Below, piece by piece: positions 34,804 to 46,462 of a DNA stretch of 64,000 nt (positions are counted from its first letter, which is position 1; every line of letters begins with the position of its first letter). The notes beneath the pieces are model-generated. The model did no database searches. It saw nothing but the letters and a program-made list of their open reading frames with translations, and was not told the origin of the DNA. Both the position numbers and the translations under genes were made by a program. This DNA comes from Hevea brasiliensis (taxonomy: Eukaryota > Streptophyta > Magnoliopsida > Malpighiales > Euphorbiaceae), in assembly GCF_030052815.1 (NCBI RefSeq), contig NC_079499.1, forward strand, positions 104,442,480 to 104,506,479, written 5' to 3'.

Positions 34804-37602
34804 ATGACTACTTTCAATAGGAGTAAATCATTCAACCAGAAGGCTTTGGGCGTTGGGAGCCCAAGATCTTTGAGTTTTGGAACCTCAAGAATAAATCGAT
34901 CAAGCTCAGTATCTCACTGTTTGAGGGTGCTTGTTGTTATTGGCTCTTTGTTTTCATTTTTCATAGCCATTGGGGGTGGTTACATTTATGTGCTTCCAAG
35001 TTTCACTCAAGCCTTTCATGGTTATGGGATATCTAAATCCAATGATTCAATAGGAGATTGCAATGTTTTTGATGGAAATTGGATTGTAGATAATAGTTAT
35101 CCTTTATATAATGCTTCAGAATGCCCTTTTGTAGAACAAGGATTCAATTGCTTGGGAAATGGAAGGAAGGATGAAGATTATCTTAAATGGAGGTGGAAAC
35201 CCAAGAACTGTGATATTCCAAGGTTCAATATATATTATATATTGACATTGTTTCAAAATAAAAGGATTGTCTTTGTTGGTGATTCTATGAGTAGATCACA
35301 GTGGGAATCATTAATATGTTTGCTTATGACTGGTGTAGAGGATAAGAAGAGCGTTTATGAGGTCAACAGGAATAAGATAACAAAACGGATTAGATATTTA
35401 AGTGCTCGGTTCAACTCATTTAATTTCACAATTGAGTTCTTTCGATCGGTATTCTTGGTGCAACATGCTTGGATGCCTAGACATGCACCAAAGCGGGTTA
35501 GATCAACACTTAGATTGGACAAGATGGATGATATTAGTAGTGAGTGGGTTAATTCAGATGTTCTCATATTCAACACGGGACATTGGTGGGTGCCAGGGAA
35601 GCTTTTTGAAACGTAAGTTTTCCTATTTAAATTTCTATGTGCTCTTTTGGATCTTTTACACTGATTTAGGTGTAATATCTATGAAACATTGTTTATTGCG
35701 AATGATTTTCACGGACACATGCATCTCACTTTAATTGTAGCTTCTGTTCAACACTCTTTGTAGGCAGCTTTTACTTGATTTTAATTGCTCAATTCTAATT
35801 AATTTAAATTTTGCATTTTCAGCTTTTATATGCCAAAATACTTATGCTAGATCCATGCTGCTCTTTATTTTTAGTTTTGCTGCACAATTTAACAGTCCTC
35901 TCTCTGTCTCTCTCCCTTCTAAATTAGCAAAATCTAATATAATATGGAAAAGGAATTTATTCTGAGCTAGTCTATATCATGGAAAGGGACCCACTTATAT
36001 GGAAGACTCCCCACCAGCTTGTGCATTTAACTGCTGTGTAATTAAATATGTGAAAGCATGTTTAATAGTTACAATTTTCTCTTTTACCTCACAACCTATC
36101 TCAATGGTTCTGCCTACTAAATTTTTTGTACCTGCATCTTGCAGAAATACTAAGCACAAAACTGTTGGCTCTGAGAATTTGTTTAAGAATTCCTTCAGTG
36201 TGATTATGATATGGAGAACAAATTTTGGCACAATTATTTTTGCCATTCGTTGTGGTAAAGGAGAGAAAAATTATCATTCTTCCCCGGCAAGTTTCTGAAC
36301 TACAGGCCTCGTCAAACTAGATTTCTCAAAGTTTACTTTTGAAATGAAATTGCTTGATTTGACTTCTATTCACTGATAATTCAATCAGTCTTTTCTAGCC
36401 GCATTAGCACTTGAAATATGTTATGCTGTATTCACTTTTAATGTTTTTCATTTGAACAACTGTCTTGGTATTTCAACACCCAGCTGTTGGGAGTGCAAGC
36501 ATCTTTCGTGAGTTAAACATGTTTATTGGATCTGTTTTTTTGGATCCTAGCTTTATTCAAGACATCATATGGACATTACTAACCCATAGAGTTTATAGTA
36601 TATAAAAGACTAACTATGTATTTAAGAGATTGGACCACCTGAAATAAAATCTTGTAGTTGGAACTTTTGTCTCCTTAGATGCACATACTATTAAAGTCTA
36701 ACGGACTTGTTATGAATTGGAAACGAGCTGTTTTCTTAATGTTATTTTCATCTGACAGGTATGATCTGCAAAATTTTTACATGTAAGTAAATTGTATTCT
36801 GGACAGGGGCTGCTATTTCCAGGTTGGGAATGCGTTGAAGCTTGGAATGTCGATTCCTGCTGCCTTCAGAATGGCACTGGACACTTGGGCATTATGGGTA
36901 CAGAATACAATTGACACAAATAGAACACGTGTCTTCTTTAGGACTTTCGAGCCATCTCACTGGAGGTACTTCTTTAATATTGACACCATGACGCTGTGTC
37001 TGCAAACACTTTTAGCTTTCCACTGTAGTAAATGCTATTAAACCACTCCATATATGGGTGCAAGATTTTGTCTTGAAGACCATCCTTCCTGTTCTCATTG
37101 AAGATTGTCATTATAAGGCTATAATTTTGTCTTTTTGCCACTAGCTGCAATCATTGTTCTCTTCCACAAGCAATACTTCTCTTCTTGAACTTCTTCTGAA
37201 ATTGACATTAGCTTAAATTTTTTTTTTTAATTTTTTTTTCTTCTTTGCTGGATTTCATTTTAAGTTGCATAATTTCTCACTTCAACATGACTTATAACGG
37301 TCTTTGTTATTTGTATCAGTGATCAAACCCATAGGTTTTGCAATGTGACTAGGCACCCAATGTCAGAAACTGAAGGGACGGACAGAAGCCTATTTTCAGA
37401 TGCCACCTGGGAGGTGGTAAAAAAAATGACGGTTCCTGTAACCATACTTCATATTACCGCCATGTCAGCTTTCAGGAGTGATGCACATGTTGGCAAGTGG
37501 AATGACAACTTATCTATAGCTGATTGTAGCCACTGGTGTTTACCTGGAGTACCTGATATGTGGAATGAAATTTTACTCTATTTCTTGCTATATCAACCAT
37601 AG
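34804..37602 (+). CDS. Trichome birefringence-like (DUF231/PC-esterase) wall O-acetyltransferase
   Basis: Three exons: 34804-35612, 36807-36965, 37320-37602, giving 416 residues in frame. The true start is the ATG at 34804; the open frame extends 12 nt upstream to a TTG, which is not a plausible start. The N terminus has a Golgi type-II signal anchor (about residues 41-63, LVVIGSLFSFFIAIGGGYIY). The TBL domain follows (ECPFVEQGFNC, WRWKPKNCDIPRF). The GDS motif is at about 159-161 (FVGDSMSRSQWESL). The C-terminal D..H motif is in DCSHWCLPGVPDMWNE. Family members O-acetylate xylan, mannan, xyloglucan or pectin in the Golgi; the polymer used here cannot be read from sequence. All catalytic motifs are intact and all introns are GT-AG. 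Confidence 0.93.
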
Positions 37603-40600
37603 ATTCTCTCTCCAATGATGATGTAAGTGTCACATATTTCTGATCTTCTTGGCTTGGGTTTATTTCAGTATAGTTTTCAATGGCTGCGTTTACAATAAAT
37701 CATTTGCAAGAAAAGAATTCAATTAAACTCTTACACAATCATGCTTGATTTTTATTTCTTTGAAAATTTTTTTTTTTTTAAGTTAAAAAGAATTGAATTT
37801 TTTCATTTCAAATATGAGAATTGATTAAAAAGAAATCAATTGAATTGAATTCTTATAAAATTCTAGATTTCAAATAGGGGGAATATGTATTTGCTTTCTC
37901 TGTGAGTGTTGACTGGACAAATATTGATTTTCAATCCTGTAACCCCATGTTCTTTTAGTCAATATATCTCTTTAAAAATTCACTATGGTTGCGTCAACAA
38001 CAATCTGAATAGATTGCTATTGCAGCAGAAAAATGATTTCCTAGTTTTCTTCTGTTCTGTTCACTATTATCCATGCTTGATATGTAAAAACTAATACTTG
38101 ATATGTAAAAAACTAAGTGGTAATGAATTTTTGTTTGAAGCTATTAAACAACATCACTTACTCTCTCATCTGCATGTACTCTATACCTTCGTCCAGATTG
38201 GGGAGGCTTAGCTAGAACACAGGAGCATAAGATTTACTTTCTCAATTTCACCTGCTCTTACCCTTAACTTCATTAATTGCCGACTGATGGAACAGAAAAT
38301 ACAGATATTCTCCAACAAGTAAAACCTGAGGTCTCAATAAAAAGACAATAAATTAATTACTGCCATCATTCCCTTTTTAGTTGTGATTGAATCATATATC
38401 TGTTTTGTTGAAAGGTGAAGGATATAGAATAACATTTTGATTTAGTTTCTCTCATCGTTGCAGATTCAAAAACACATACAAATCTGATTACTTATTGATA
38501 CCTGCTCAAGAAACTACCAGCCTCGGATCTGTAAGCAGTGCTTGTCTCAATTGCAAATCCAGAACAATGGAGCATCTGGTTTGGATTTCTATTTCAATTA
38601 TCCCTTGGTATCATAGGCAGTTGCTGGAAGTATCCTTCAAAAGTTGAGTTTGCATGGGTTTTGAGGGAAGATATAGAGTTAGATGGAAGATGCAGTTTTT
38701 ATAACAGATATCCATTTTTTTCATTCTTTTTGTTCATTATGTGTGAAAGTCTTGTCTTAAATATGTAACAATTTTGTCCACTTATTCTTTTGTTAAAAAT
38801 TTTGGTGAAGATGATACTACATTTGATTATGATAAAAAGAAAAAGGGAGAAAATGGAACAGAAATTGAGTATCATGCTTTGCTGTTTTCTACTTTTGTAC
38901 TATTGCTTAGGAACATATTCAGTAGCAGCTCCTGTTTGCATGGGAAACACGATGGGGAAAATATGTGAAATGTTACATATCATGGAATATTTTTTTGGAA
39001 ACTAGCATTTTGCCCATGCATTGCTTGAGTATAATTACTATTGTTATATTATTTAATTGAATAAAAAATATGATTATATAGCTTTTCCTATATATTTATA
39101 TTTATTTAAAATGTTTCATGAATAGCTTTAAAAAAATTGTGAAAATATAGAGAAAATAAATACGGAGAATAAATGTAAATTAAAAATGAATATAAAAAAT
39201 AAATAATAAGATACCAATAAAATGTATATAAATAAATTCTTATAAGATGATTGCTTTGTAATATTTGTGCAAATTGTTCATCTCCTTATAATGCCTTTAG
39301 AAATCATTTGGTATAGGTTTGAGAGAAAATCTTGATTGAATATTGTATTTTTATTGACTAATTTGATTTTTGATGTGTTGGTTTATATAGTTTATAACTA
39401 TGACTTTTAATTTTTCTAATATTAATAAATTATAACTATTATCATAAATTTTTTTTTATAAAAAATTAAGTATATAATTCTATAATTATAGTGAAAAATA
39501 AAAGGTTGCTTTAGTTTATATATAATTTATAACTGTGATGCATAATTTTTCTAGTATCAATTAAATTGTAATTATTAAATGCTTTATAAGTCTATTAGTA
39601 TCTTGCATGTCATCAATTGATATATGTAGTAAAATTATTAGAGAAAGAGGCAAAATGGACATATAGAAGCGTAACATTTATGCATGTATGGAAAGTTGGT
39701 CTTTCAGGACCGGGAACAACTGAATCAATTCTGATTCCAAGCTAGACCCCCTCGTTGTCCGAGTTGGGTCAGACTGGCTCGATCAAAATTGGTCAATGAT
39801 TCATGGTTTTAAATTCGATCTAAATCGGGACACTAGAAGGTCAAGCTAGGTCCCCATCACCTCGACCCTTGAATTGGACCAGAACTGATGGCACGTTTAA
39901 TTCGACTCATTTCTTTTAAAGAACAATGTTTTTAAAAAATTCAACCGTTAAATTGCATCGAATCCAAATTACAATCGTCAATTTCAAAACCTTTAACTTA
40001 TGCGGTACGGTTTAAGGCCTTCCAGCCACATTAATGAATCGCTATGGCTACCTCTATCCCAGGCGATGGTTCCGAAATAAGCTAGCATTAGGGTAATCTC
40101 GCACTCAAGTCCTAGTATAAATAGGATTTGTTCTCAAATTCCAGGCTTAGCATACATATTAAGCCAACTTAAATCCAAGAAACACAACTTACAATAAACA
40201 ATCCATGAACTCGGTCTTTTCACAGACAAAAAGTGATGCTAATGGTTTGGAACGCCCATATGCCTCGAGTCCAACTGGGTTGAATTTGAAATTGAATCAA
40301 TTGATACAAAGGACAGAACCAAATCATGTATTCCCTGCAAGTTTTAAGAAATTAACCAGAATTGACTAATGCAGAGTCGAATCAGATACTGGAAACCAGA
40401 AATCAATGTTCATTTCCATTAATTCTAATATCAATCTGTTCAATCTTCAGATTTTTGGATGATAAGATCAAATCATTTTCCAGAGCTCCTTGCATAAAAT
40501 TGAAGCTGCCCATGCAAAATCTAAATTACCAGAAATAATGAAAACTTGTGACTAATTGGAATGGCCAAGTCATGCCAATCAAACTCATCAATATCCTTGT

Positions 40601-40829
40601 CTTGAATTGTAGAACAAACAGGAAGAAGTGTTTTTTAATTCAATCAATGACAGCTCTGCGAAATCTTAGCATGACGGTCAAGTTACTAAAAGCTTAGAAG
40701 CATGCAAATTGATGCAATCCGTTAGACAAGAAGTCTTTTACAAATGGGCGAGAGCGCCAAGCCATATTCTCCACATCTCAGCACCAGCATAACACATGCT
40801 ATCAACTTCCATATCTTTCTAAGACTGAA
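37603..40829. other. Intergenic, TBL to TED7-like gene
   Basis: TBL 3' untranslated region followed by AT-rich DNA. Short frames at 38538-38768 and 38774-39005 have no recognisable family. Around 39690-39900 there is a moderately GC-rich, repeat-looking block without clear ends. The final few hundred bases should hold the TED7-like promoter. Confidence 0.5.
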
Positions 40830-41768
40830 ATGGCTCCTATTGATAACTATGACTACCATTTCCCATATTTTCCTCTAACACCACCACACAACCCTCTCTC
40901 TCCCCCAAAAGTGACGCCTCATGTTTCTCCATCCCCTCCAAAAGTGCCCCCATCCCACAAGCCCCCACCATCTCCAAAAGTGTCGACACCTCACAATGCA
41001 CCCTTTCCTCCAAGAGTAACTCCACCACATAATCCCATTATGCCACCACCATCATTCCCAAAGCCAGGAACTCCACCCTATCATCCATTTCATCCACCAC
41101 CAAGCCCTGCAGCAAAACCACCCAGTCATCCAATGTCTCCCCCATCCAGTCATACACCACCATCTCCAACAGTGGCACCACCTCAAAATACTCCCACCCC
41201 TCAAGTGGCTCCACCACAGCATCCCATTACTCCGCCATCACCATTACCAGTGCCTGGAACACCTCCCAATCATCCATCTCATCCACCAACTCCTGCAGCA
41301 AAACCACCTAGTCACTATATCTATCCCCCACCACCACCCCATCCTATTCCTTCACCATCACCTCCTCATCTTGTTCCACCTCCACCTCCAACACCAACAC
41401 CAGGTCATCATTCAACTGTCATAGTTATTGTCTTTGTCTCGCTTGGTGGTCTCTTCTTTCTTGCCTTTCTATCTGTTGCTCTCTGTTGCATCATTAAGAA
41501 AAAAAAGAAGAGAATGGTTCAGAAAACTGAAATTATAGATTTTGAAGAACACATGAGAGCTCAGGAAGCTATCATACCCGGAACACATGGAGAGCAAACC
41601 AAGGTACTAAACATTGAAGAGGATGTGCACATCGAGGAGAAGATTAAGAAAAATGAAAAAATAAGTGCAGGTTCACACATCAAGTCTTCACATGAACATT
41701 CCCAGGATTCCGATTTGGCAGCATCCTCTTCTCACTCCACTCAGCACTATCCTGAGCACAAAGTCTGA
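40830..41768 (+). CDS. TED7-like proline-rich single-pass membrane protein
   Basis: Intronless, 312 residues. Residues 1 to about 190 are extremely rich in Pro with His, Ser and Thr (repeated PPHN, SPPK, PPSHP units) and no Tyr-rich extensin cross-link motifs. A single transmembrane helix follows at about 197-222 (VIVFVSLGGLFFLAFLSVAL), then a KKKKKR stop-transfer signal and an acidic/charged tail of about 90 residues. The tail carries EHMRAQEAIIPGTHG and LNIEEDVHIEEKIKKNEK, characteristic of TED6/TED7 (tracheary element differentiation-related) proteins. Those proteins sit at the plasma membrane of forming xylem vessels and associate with secondary-wall cellulose synthase. No signal peptide is obvious at the N terminus, as in that family. 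The assignment rests on the tail motif plus architecture; a generic proline-rich protein is the alternative. Confidence 0.8.
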   Translation: MAPIDNYDYHFPYFPLTPPHNPLSPPKVTPHVSPSPPKVPPSHKPPPSPKVSTPHNAPFPPRVTPPHNPIMPPPSFPKPGTPPYHPFHPPPSPAAKPPSHPMSPPSSHTPPSPTVAPPQNTPTPQVAPPQHPITPPSPLPVPGTPPNHPSHPPTPAAKPPSHYIYPPPPPHPIPSPSPPHLVPPPPPTPTPGHHSTVIVIVFVSLGGLFFLAFLSVALCCIIKKKKKRMVQKTEIIDFEEHMRAQEAIIPGTHGEQTKVLNIEEDVHIEEKIKKNEKISAGSHIKSSHEHSQDSDLAASSSHSTQHYPEHKV

Positions 41769-43070
41769 TTGAAATGCAAATAAATGACAAGAGGCAACAT
41801 GATCATATATTCTTTCATCCAATATCCCTACTGAGATATTACTTCAAAAAATTTCTTGTTTGCTCCAAAAAATTGTCAAAATTGTATTGATGGAATAATA
41901 AGTGAAGCTTGAGGAATAATATTATTCTTTAATATTAGAAAACCAAACAAACCATCAAAGGAAAGTAAATTCAGAATTATTATTATTATTAAAGTAGCAG
42001 AGAAGAAATGAAATGACAACGAGGCACTAGTATAGAGATATTTTTACATAAATTTGGCACCAACATGATAGTCATTGGTATAATTGCATCCCATCAATGT
42101 CCTGAATTAAATAGGTAATACAAATTCAACATTAAATTCAATATAAAACAAGAAAGTGAACCTTATGCATACATGCTATACTATATAAAATAATAAGAGA
42201 AAGGAAGTTGCAGCTTCAGTATAGAAGAAGGTTTTTACAACAATCAGACCATATCAATTGTCTTCAGACACTCTAACCAGAGCAACTAGTGTTACAGCCA
42301 AGTCAGAACTAAATTATTCTCTTCAGTTGTGAAACAAAATTTATACGATCAAAGTGTGCATGTGCAATCAAGAAATTCAATATACAAAAGTCAACAGTAC
42401 AAGTATGACAGACTTTCCTGTTAAATTGCAGTAAAAAAGCAATTAAAAGCTGAAAGTTATGCAGATTTTGATCACAGAGCAGTCCAAACTTTCCCTTGGA
42501 ATCAAACTATCTACCATGCCACTCATTTGTGCATGAAAATAAAACAAACCATTGGACCACAACCAGAAGATAATCACCCCAATCAAAATTTTTTTTCCCA
42601 AGTCCATATGAAGCCATAGATAATCTAATGAGTTTGATATTGTACAACTAAAGAAGAAGGAAAAACTAATAACACACAAAGGTTAAAGGTATCGCACAAC
42701 AAGCATGTAGCACTTTTTAAATCCATGCTATTCTTTCAACTGCCAGGTGGTTCAGTTATGTATCATTTCATACCCATTTGTCATGCCTTAAAGCAATCTG
42801 GTTTCGCCAACTCAACTAAGCCTTTATCTCAAAAATTTGGGGTCGGTTATATGGATTCGCTTTCTCCACTCTAAACGATTTTGGGTTAAATCCTCATAAA
42901 TGTATAATGCTTCTAGGTCATGTTTCGCCAGAATAATCAAAAAAAAATCACAATAAATTCTGAATCATAATAGAATTCTTTTCTGATAAAATAGGTAGAA
43001 TCATCTGCCCAGTGCCCATCCTGTCATTTTTGTGGGTAATTATATTTTGCAAAACAGATTGTACTTACAA
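41769..43070. other. Intergenic between TED7-like and PPR genes
   Basis: Holds the 3' regions of both convergent genes and one short interspersed repeat (separate entry). The 78-codon minus-strand frame at 42443-42679 has no recognisable similarity. Confidence 0.5.
42808..42930. repeat. Short interspersed repeat (SINE-like)
   Basis: The block with CTCAACTAAGCCTTTATC, TTTGGGGTCGGTTATATGGA and CTCCACTCTAAACG matches, from memory, a dispersed repeat common in dicot gene flanks and introns. I cannot see clear ends, an A-box or target duplication, so the class is uncertain. Confidence 0.5.
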
Positions 43071-44558
43071 TTACTGTTCCTGTTCAAAAACATTGGGCGA
43101 TGTGAGCACCTTGATCATGTCATCCAATGTTTCACACATCACCTTTGTAGATGGATGAGAATAATCCCCTTGGTAGAATTTGTGTATCATTCCTGCAATG
43201 GTTATCCAGCTACAACCAGGAGTCTTCACCAAACCTAGTTCTCTCATATTTGTTCTGGTTCTTGTTAAACCATCCCAAATATTCTGAGATTCATAAATAC
43301 AACTTAAGGCTACATAATTGCTAGGGTTTCTTGGTTCCAATTTGTAGAGATGGTGAGCTGCTATTTCTCCAATCTTGACATTCTTGTGCATCAGACAACC
43401 AGCTAGCAAAGCACCCCAGATACTTGCAGTTGCTGCTAACTTCATATTCTGTGCCAATCCAAGTGCTTCCTCAAGATGTCCGCAACGACTCAATAGATCC
43501 ACCATACAAGCACAATGCTCTACGCAAGGTTCAAAACCATAATCCGACCATATGGAATAGAAAATTACCCGACCTTGATCTATTAGACCTGAGTGACTGC
43601 AACTAGCCAAAACAGCAGTTAGGGTGACAGGGTTAGGTTTAAATCCAAAATCTTTCATTTTTTTAAAAAGATCCAATGACTTTTCTCCTTTTCCATGAAC
43701 TCCATAACTAGATATCATTGTAGTCCATGTCACCACATTCAGATTATGCATATTCTGGAAAACCTTCTCTGAATCACCCAAGCACCCACATTTTGCATAC
43801 AAATCGATCAACGAATTCCCGATTGCGACATCTTCATTAAATAAGATACTCTTTACCACTTGACCATGAATTTCCTTCACTTTCATCAAGTCACCTCCCC
43901 CTCCACAAGCATTCAAAATACTAGGAATAGTCAAAACATCAACCTTTACCCCTTGTGCAATCATATCTCTAAACAAATTCAAAGCCTCTGCATAGAAACC
44001 ATTCTTCCCAAACCCCGAAATCATCAAATTCCAAACACCAGAATCCTTCCACAACATGTTAGAGAAAACTCTCTTTGCGTCAACCAATGCCCCATGTTTC
44101 ACATAAAAGTCCAAAACAGAGCTACCCACAACAACATATCCTTCAAAACCAAGTCTAATCACCCAACCATGAAGCATCCACCCGAGATAACAATCTCCCA
44201 TCCCTACAGATGCCTTAAACAACGGAGGCAAGGTATAGTGGTCCGGTCGAAAACCCATCTTTAGAAACTTATCAAAAACACAAATAGCATCTGAAAAAAG
44301 AGAATTCTGAACGTAAGAGAAGATCATAATGTTCCATGAATGCATGTTCTTCTCGAACATTCTATCGAATACTTTGCGAGCATCTTGGAGAAGGACAAAT
44401 TTTGAGTAAGCCAACAGGAGATCAGTTTGGAGAGTGACGTTGGCAAGGTAGTTATTTACAAGGATTTGAGCGTGCGTTTGCTTGGCTGGACAAATTGCAT
44501 ATTGAAGAACACAGTTTCTCAACTGAGAAGAGAGGTGATAAATTGTTTTGTGAGACAT
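43071..44558 (-). CDS. Pentatricopeptide repeat protein, PLS class with E domain
   Basis: Intronless, 495 residues. Tandem helical repeats run from about residue 28 to 410 with P, L and S type units, recognisable by DARKVFDRM..KNMHSWNIMI, DAICVFDKFLKMGFRPDHYT, VGSSVLDFYVKHGALVDAKRVF, GNSLIDLYAKCG and VVTWTTMISSYGVHGKGEKSLDLF units. The C terminus has an E domain (SIWGALLAGC, NYVALSCIYE, GCSWITI) and stops after the E+ start (HKFYQGDYSHP) without a DYW deaminase domain. Such proteins bind organellar RNA and commonly specify C-to-U editing sites, recruiting a deaminase in trans. Target organelle and site cannot be inferred; the N terminus is only weakly transit-peptide-like. Frame intact. Confidence 0.92.
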   Translation of the reverse strand: MSHKTIYHLSSQLRNCVLQYAICPAKQTHAQILVNNYLANVTLQTDLLLAYSKFVLLQDARKVFDRMFEKNMHSWNIMIFSYVQNSLFSDAICVFDKFLKMGFRPDHYTLPPLFKASVGMGDCYLGWMLHGWVIRLGFEGYVVVGSSVLDFYVKHGALVDAKRVFSNMLWKDSGVWNLMISGFGKNGFYAEALNLFRDMIAQGVKVDVLTIPSILNACGGGGDLMKVKEIHGQVVKSILFNEDVAIGNSLIDLYAKCGCLGDSEKVFQNMHNLNVVTWTTMISSYGVHGKGEKSLDLFKKMKDFGFKPNPVTLTAVLASCSHSGLIDQGRVIFYSIWSDYGFEPCVEHCACMVDLLSRCGHLEEALGLAQNMKLAATASIWGALLAGCLMHKNVKIGEIAAHHLYKLEPRNPSNYVALSCIYESQNIWDGLTRTRTNMRELGLVKTPGCSWITIAGMIHKFYQGDYSHPSTKVMCETLDDMIKVLTSPNVFEQEQ

Positions 44559-46462
44559 TAAGGATGAAGGAAGTGCCAGAATCTATTCTACATTTATATT
44601 CCTTTTCTTTTTTTCCATAATGGTTTCATTTATCTTTTTTTTTTTTTTTTTTTTTTGCGGTGTGTTCTTGTTAATTATCAGTTTTAATTAATATTGGTAA
44701 CAATTTTGATTCAATTTAGTAATTTACTAAGTCAAAGTATTATTTTTTTTTTACCAAATATATTAAACAGAATAAATTAATACATATTTATATATGAACA
44801 CACAGATGCACCCCTAGATTAACTTAAAAATTTAAATACATTAATTAATTATTATTAAAATTAACTTAAAAACAACTATTTTTTTTCTACACTTAAAATG
44901 ATAATTTTTTAAATGATTTTTATTTCTTTTATTCACAATTTCATGTAAAGCCTTATTTGCAAAGATTATTTTCAAGTATTTAATCTCATTGAATCCTATG
45001 GAGACTTATTTGAATATTGTATAATTAAATTTAAAATAAATTTAAATTTATAAAATAATACTTATATCGAATTAAAATTTTATATAGTGTATTTATTACT
45101 TAAAATCATTTATAAAATTACTTAATTAAATACATATACATATGTAAGTGTTAGTGGTTGATTAATAACGGAATTGCCAATCTTGCAAACTTATGCCAAC
45201 TTGTGGATGCTATGAACCAAAAGCTTATAGGAATCACTTCTTTCTATATATGGACTGACATTATGACATGTTAAGATGCCACCTTTCATGAGTTACAAGT
45301 ACCACTAAGCTGACTTGTGCTAATCTATCAAATTGCTTGGCATCAGAAAATCAACCTGCCTATGTGGGAAGGAAGCCTGTCTGCAATTATCCCACCGAAA
45401 TCATCCAATGGGTCATATGGTGTTTGGGATATTGGTTATGTGAAAAGCTTTAAAAAGTGAACTGTGAGAGCAATAGAACGCAGATTATTCTCTAATAACC
45501 ACAAAAATTTGGCTGCTGTACAAGCACATTTCATTTAGAAATGGTTAGTAAAAAAAGGATCTTGGGCTGACTTGAAGCACTCCAGAAAATTTGATGTGAA
45601 GCTGTCCTGATAGAATCAACAAATCAACACAACATTCAGTCATGGTAAAAATGGTTCCAAAATCCATTTTGTCATAGTTTCAAATCATATAAAAATATAA
45701 TGAAACTTAAAATCAACAATGTGTCATGCATGTAATGCACAATCTCTCTTGAAATTAGCATTTTTTATTTATGTAGAATCTTAGCTAATGTGTCATGCAT
45801 GTAAGGCACAATCTCACTTGAAATATTTAAGTTCATCGATGTTATGTGAAAGTTCTGTTTTCTTTTTATATTATTCTTCGAGAAAAATAGACATTCCATT
45901 GGCAAACTCTATGTTTCAAATTATTTTATATCATACTTAAATTTCCATATATAAGTAGAATTTCATATAGAATTAGCTCATATTATAAGTAAGATTGGTT
46001 TATGTGTTAATATATAAGTAGAAATTTGGTGTTATCAATTACCATTCATCTTTTTTTTTTTAATATTATAACATAAACTTATAATTTTTTTTTTCCAGTC
46101 AAATGTTCACCCTGCCAACCTACTTATATTTATGATAATAATACCAATCACAAAAGGTTCATATTAAGTCATAAAAAGTTGGTTTAACCATTCCAAAAAA
46201 AAGTTAGTTTAACACTAGGATATGTGGATCGCTTTTCAAACATATATTCTCGCTGGTAAACAACTACAAAAAGGGGAAAAAGAAAAAGGTACATATTCCG
46301 ATTCAAAATATCAACAAAAGGACAACATTTCTAACACTAGCAATGAAACGTGGATTCCATAAATCATACATCTCATATTTGGAAAAGGAATAATGATGTT
46401 ATTAGACAGATCATCCTATAAAAAATAAATCTTAAAATATGGACTCACCAAAATTCTGATAA
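44559..46462. other. Intergenic, PPR promoter side to FAS2 3' end
   Basis: AT-rich with a T homopolymer near 44637-44656 and a pair of about 37-bp direct repeats (separate entry). No gene found. Confidence 0.6.
45718..45824. repeat. Pair of 37-bp direct repeats
   Basis: AATGTGTCATGCATGTAA followed by a shared GCACAATCTC.CTTGAAAT occurs at about 45718-45755 and 45787-45824 with two mismatches. It includes ATGCAT palindromes. Function unknown. Confidence 0.8.
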
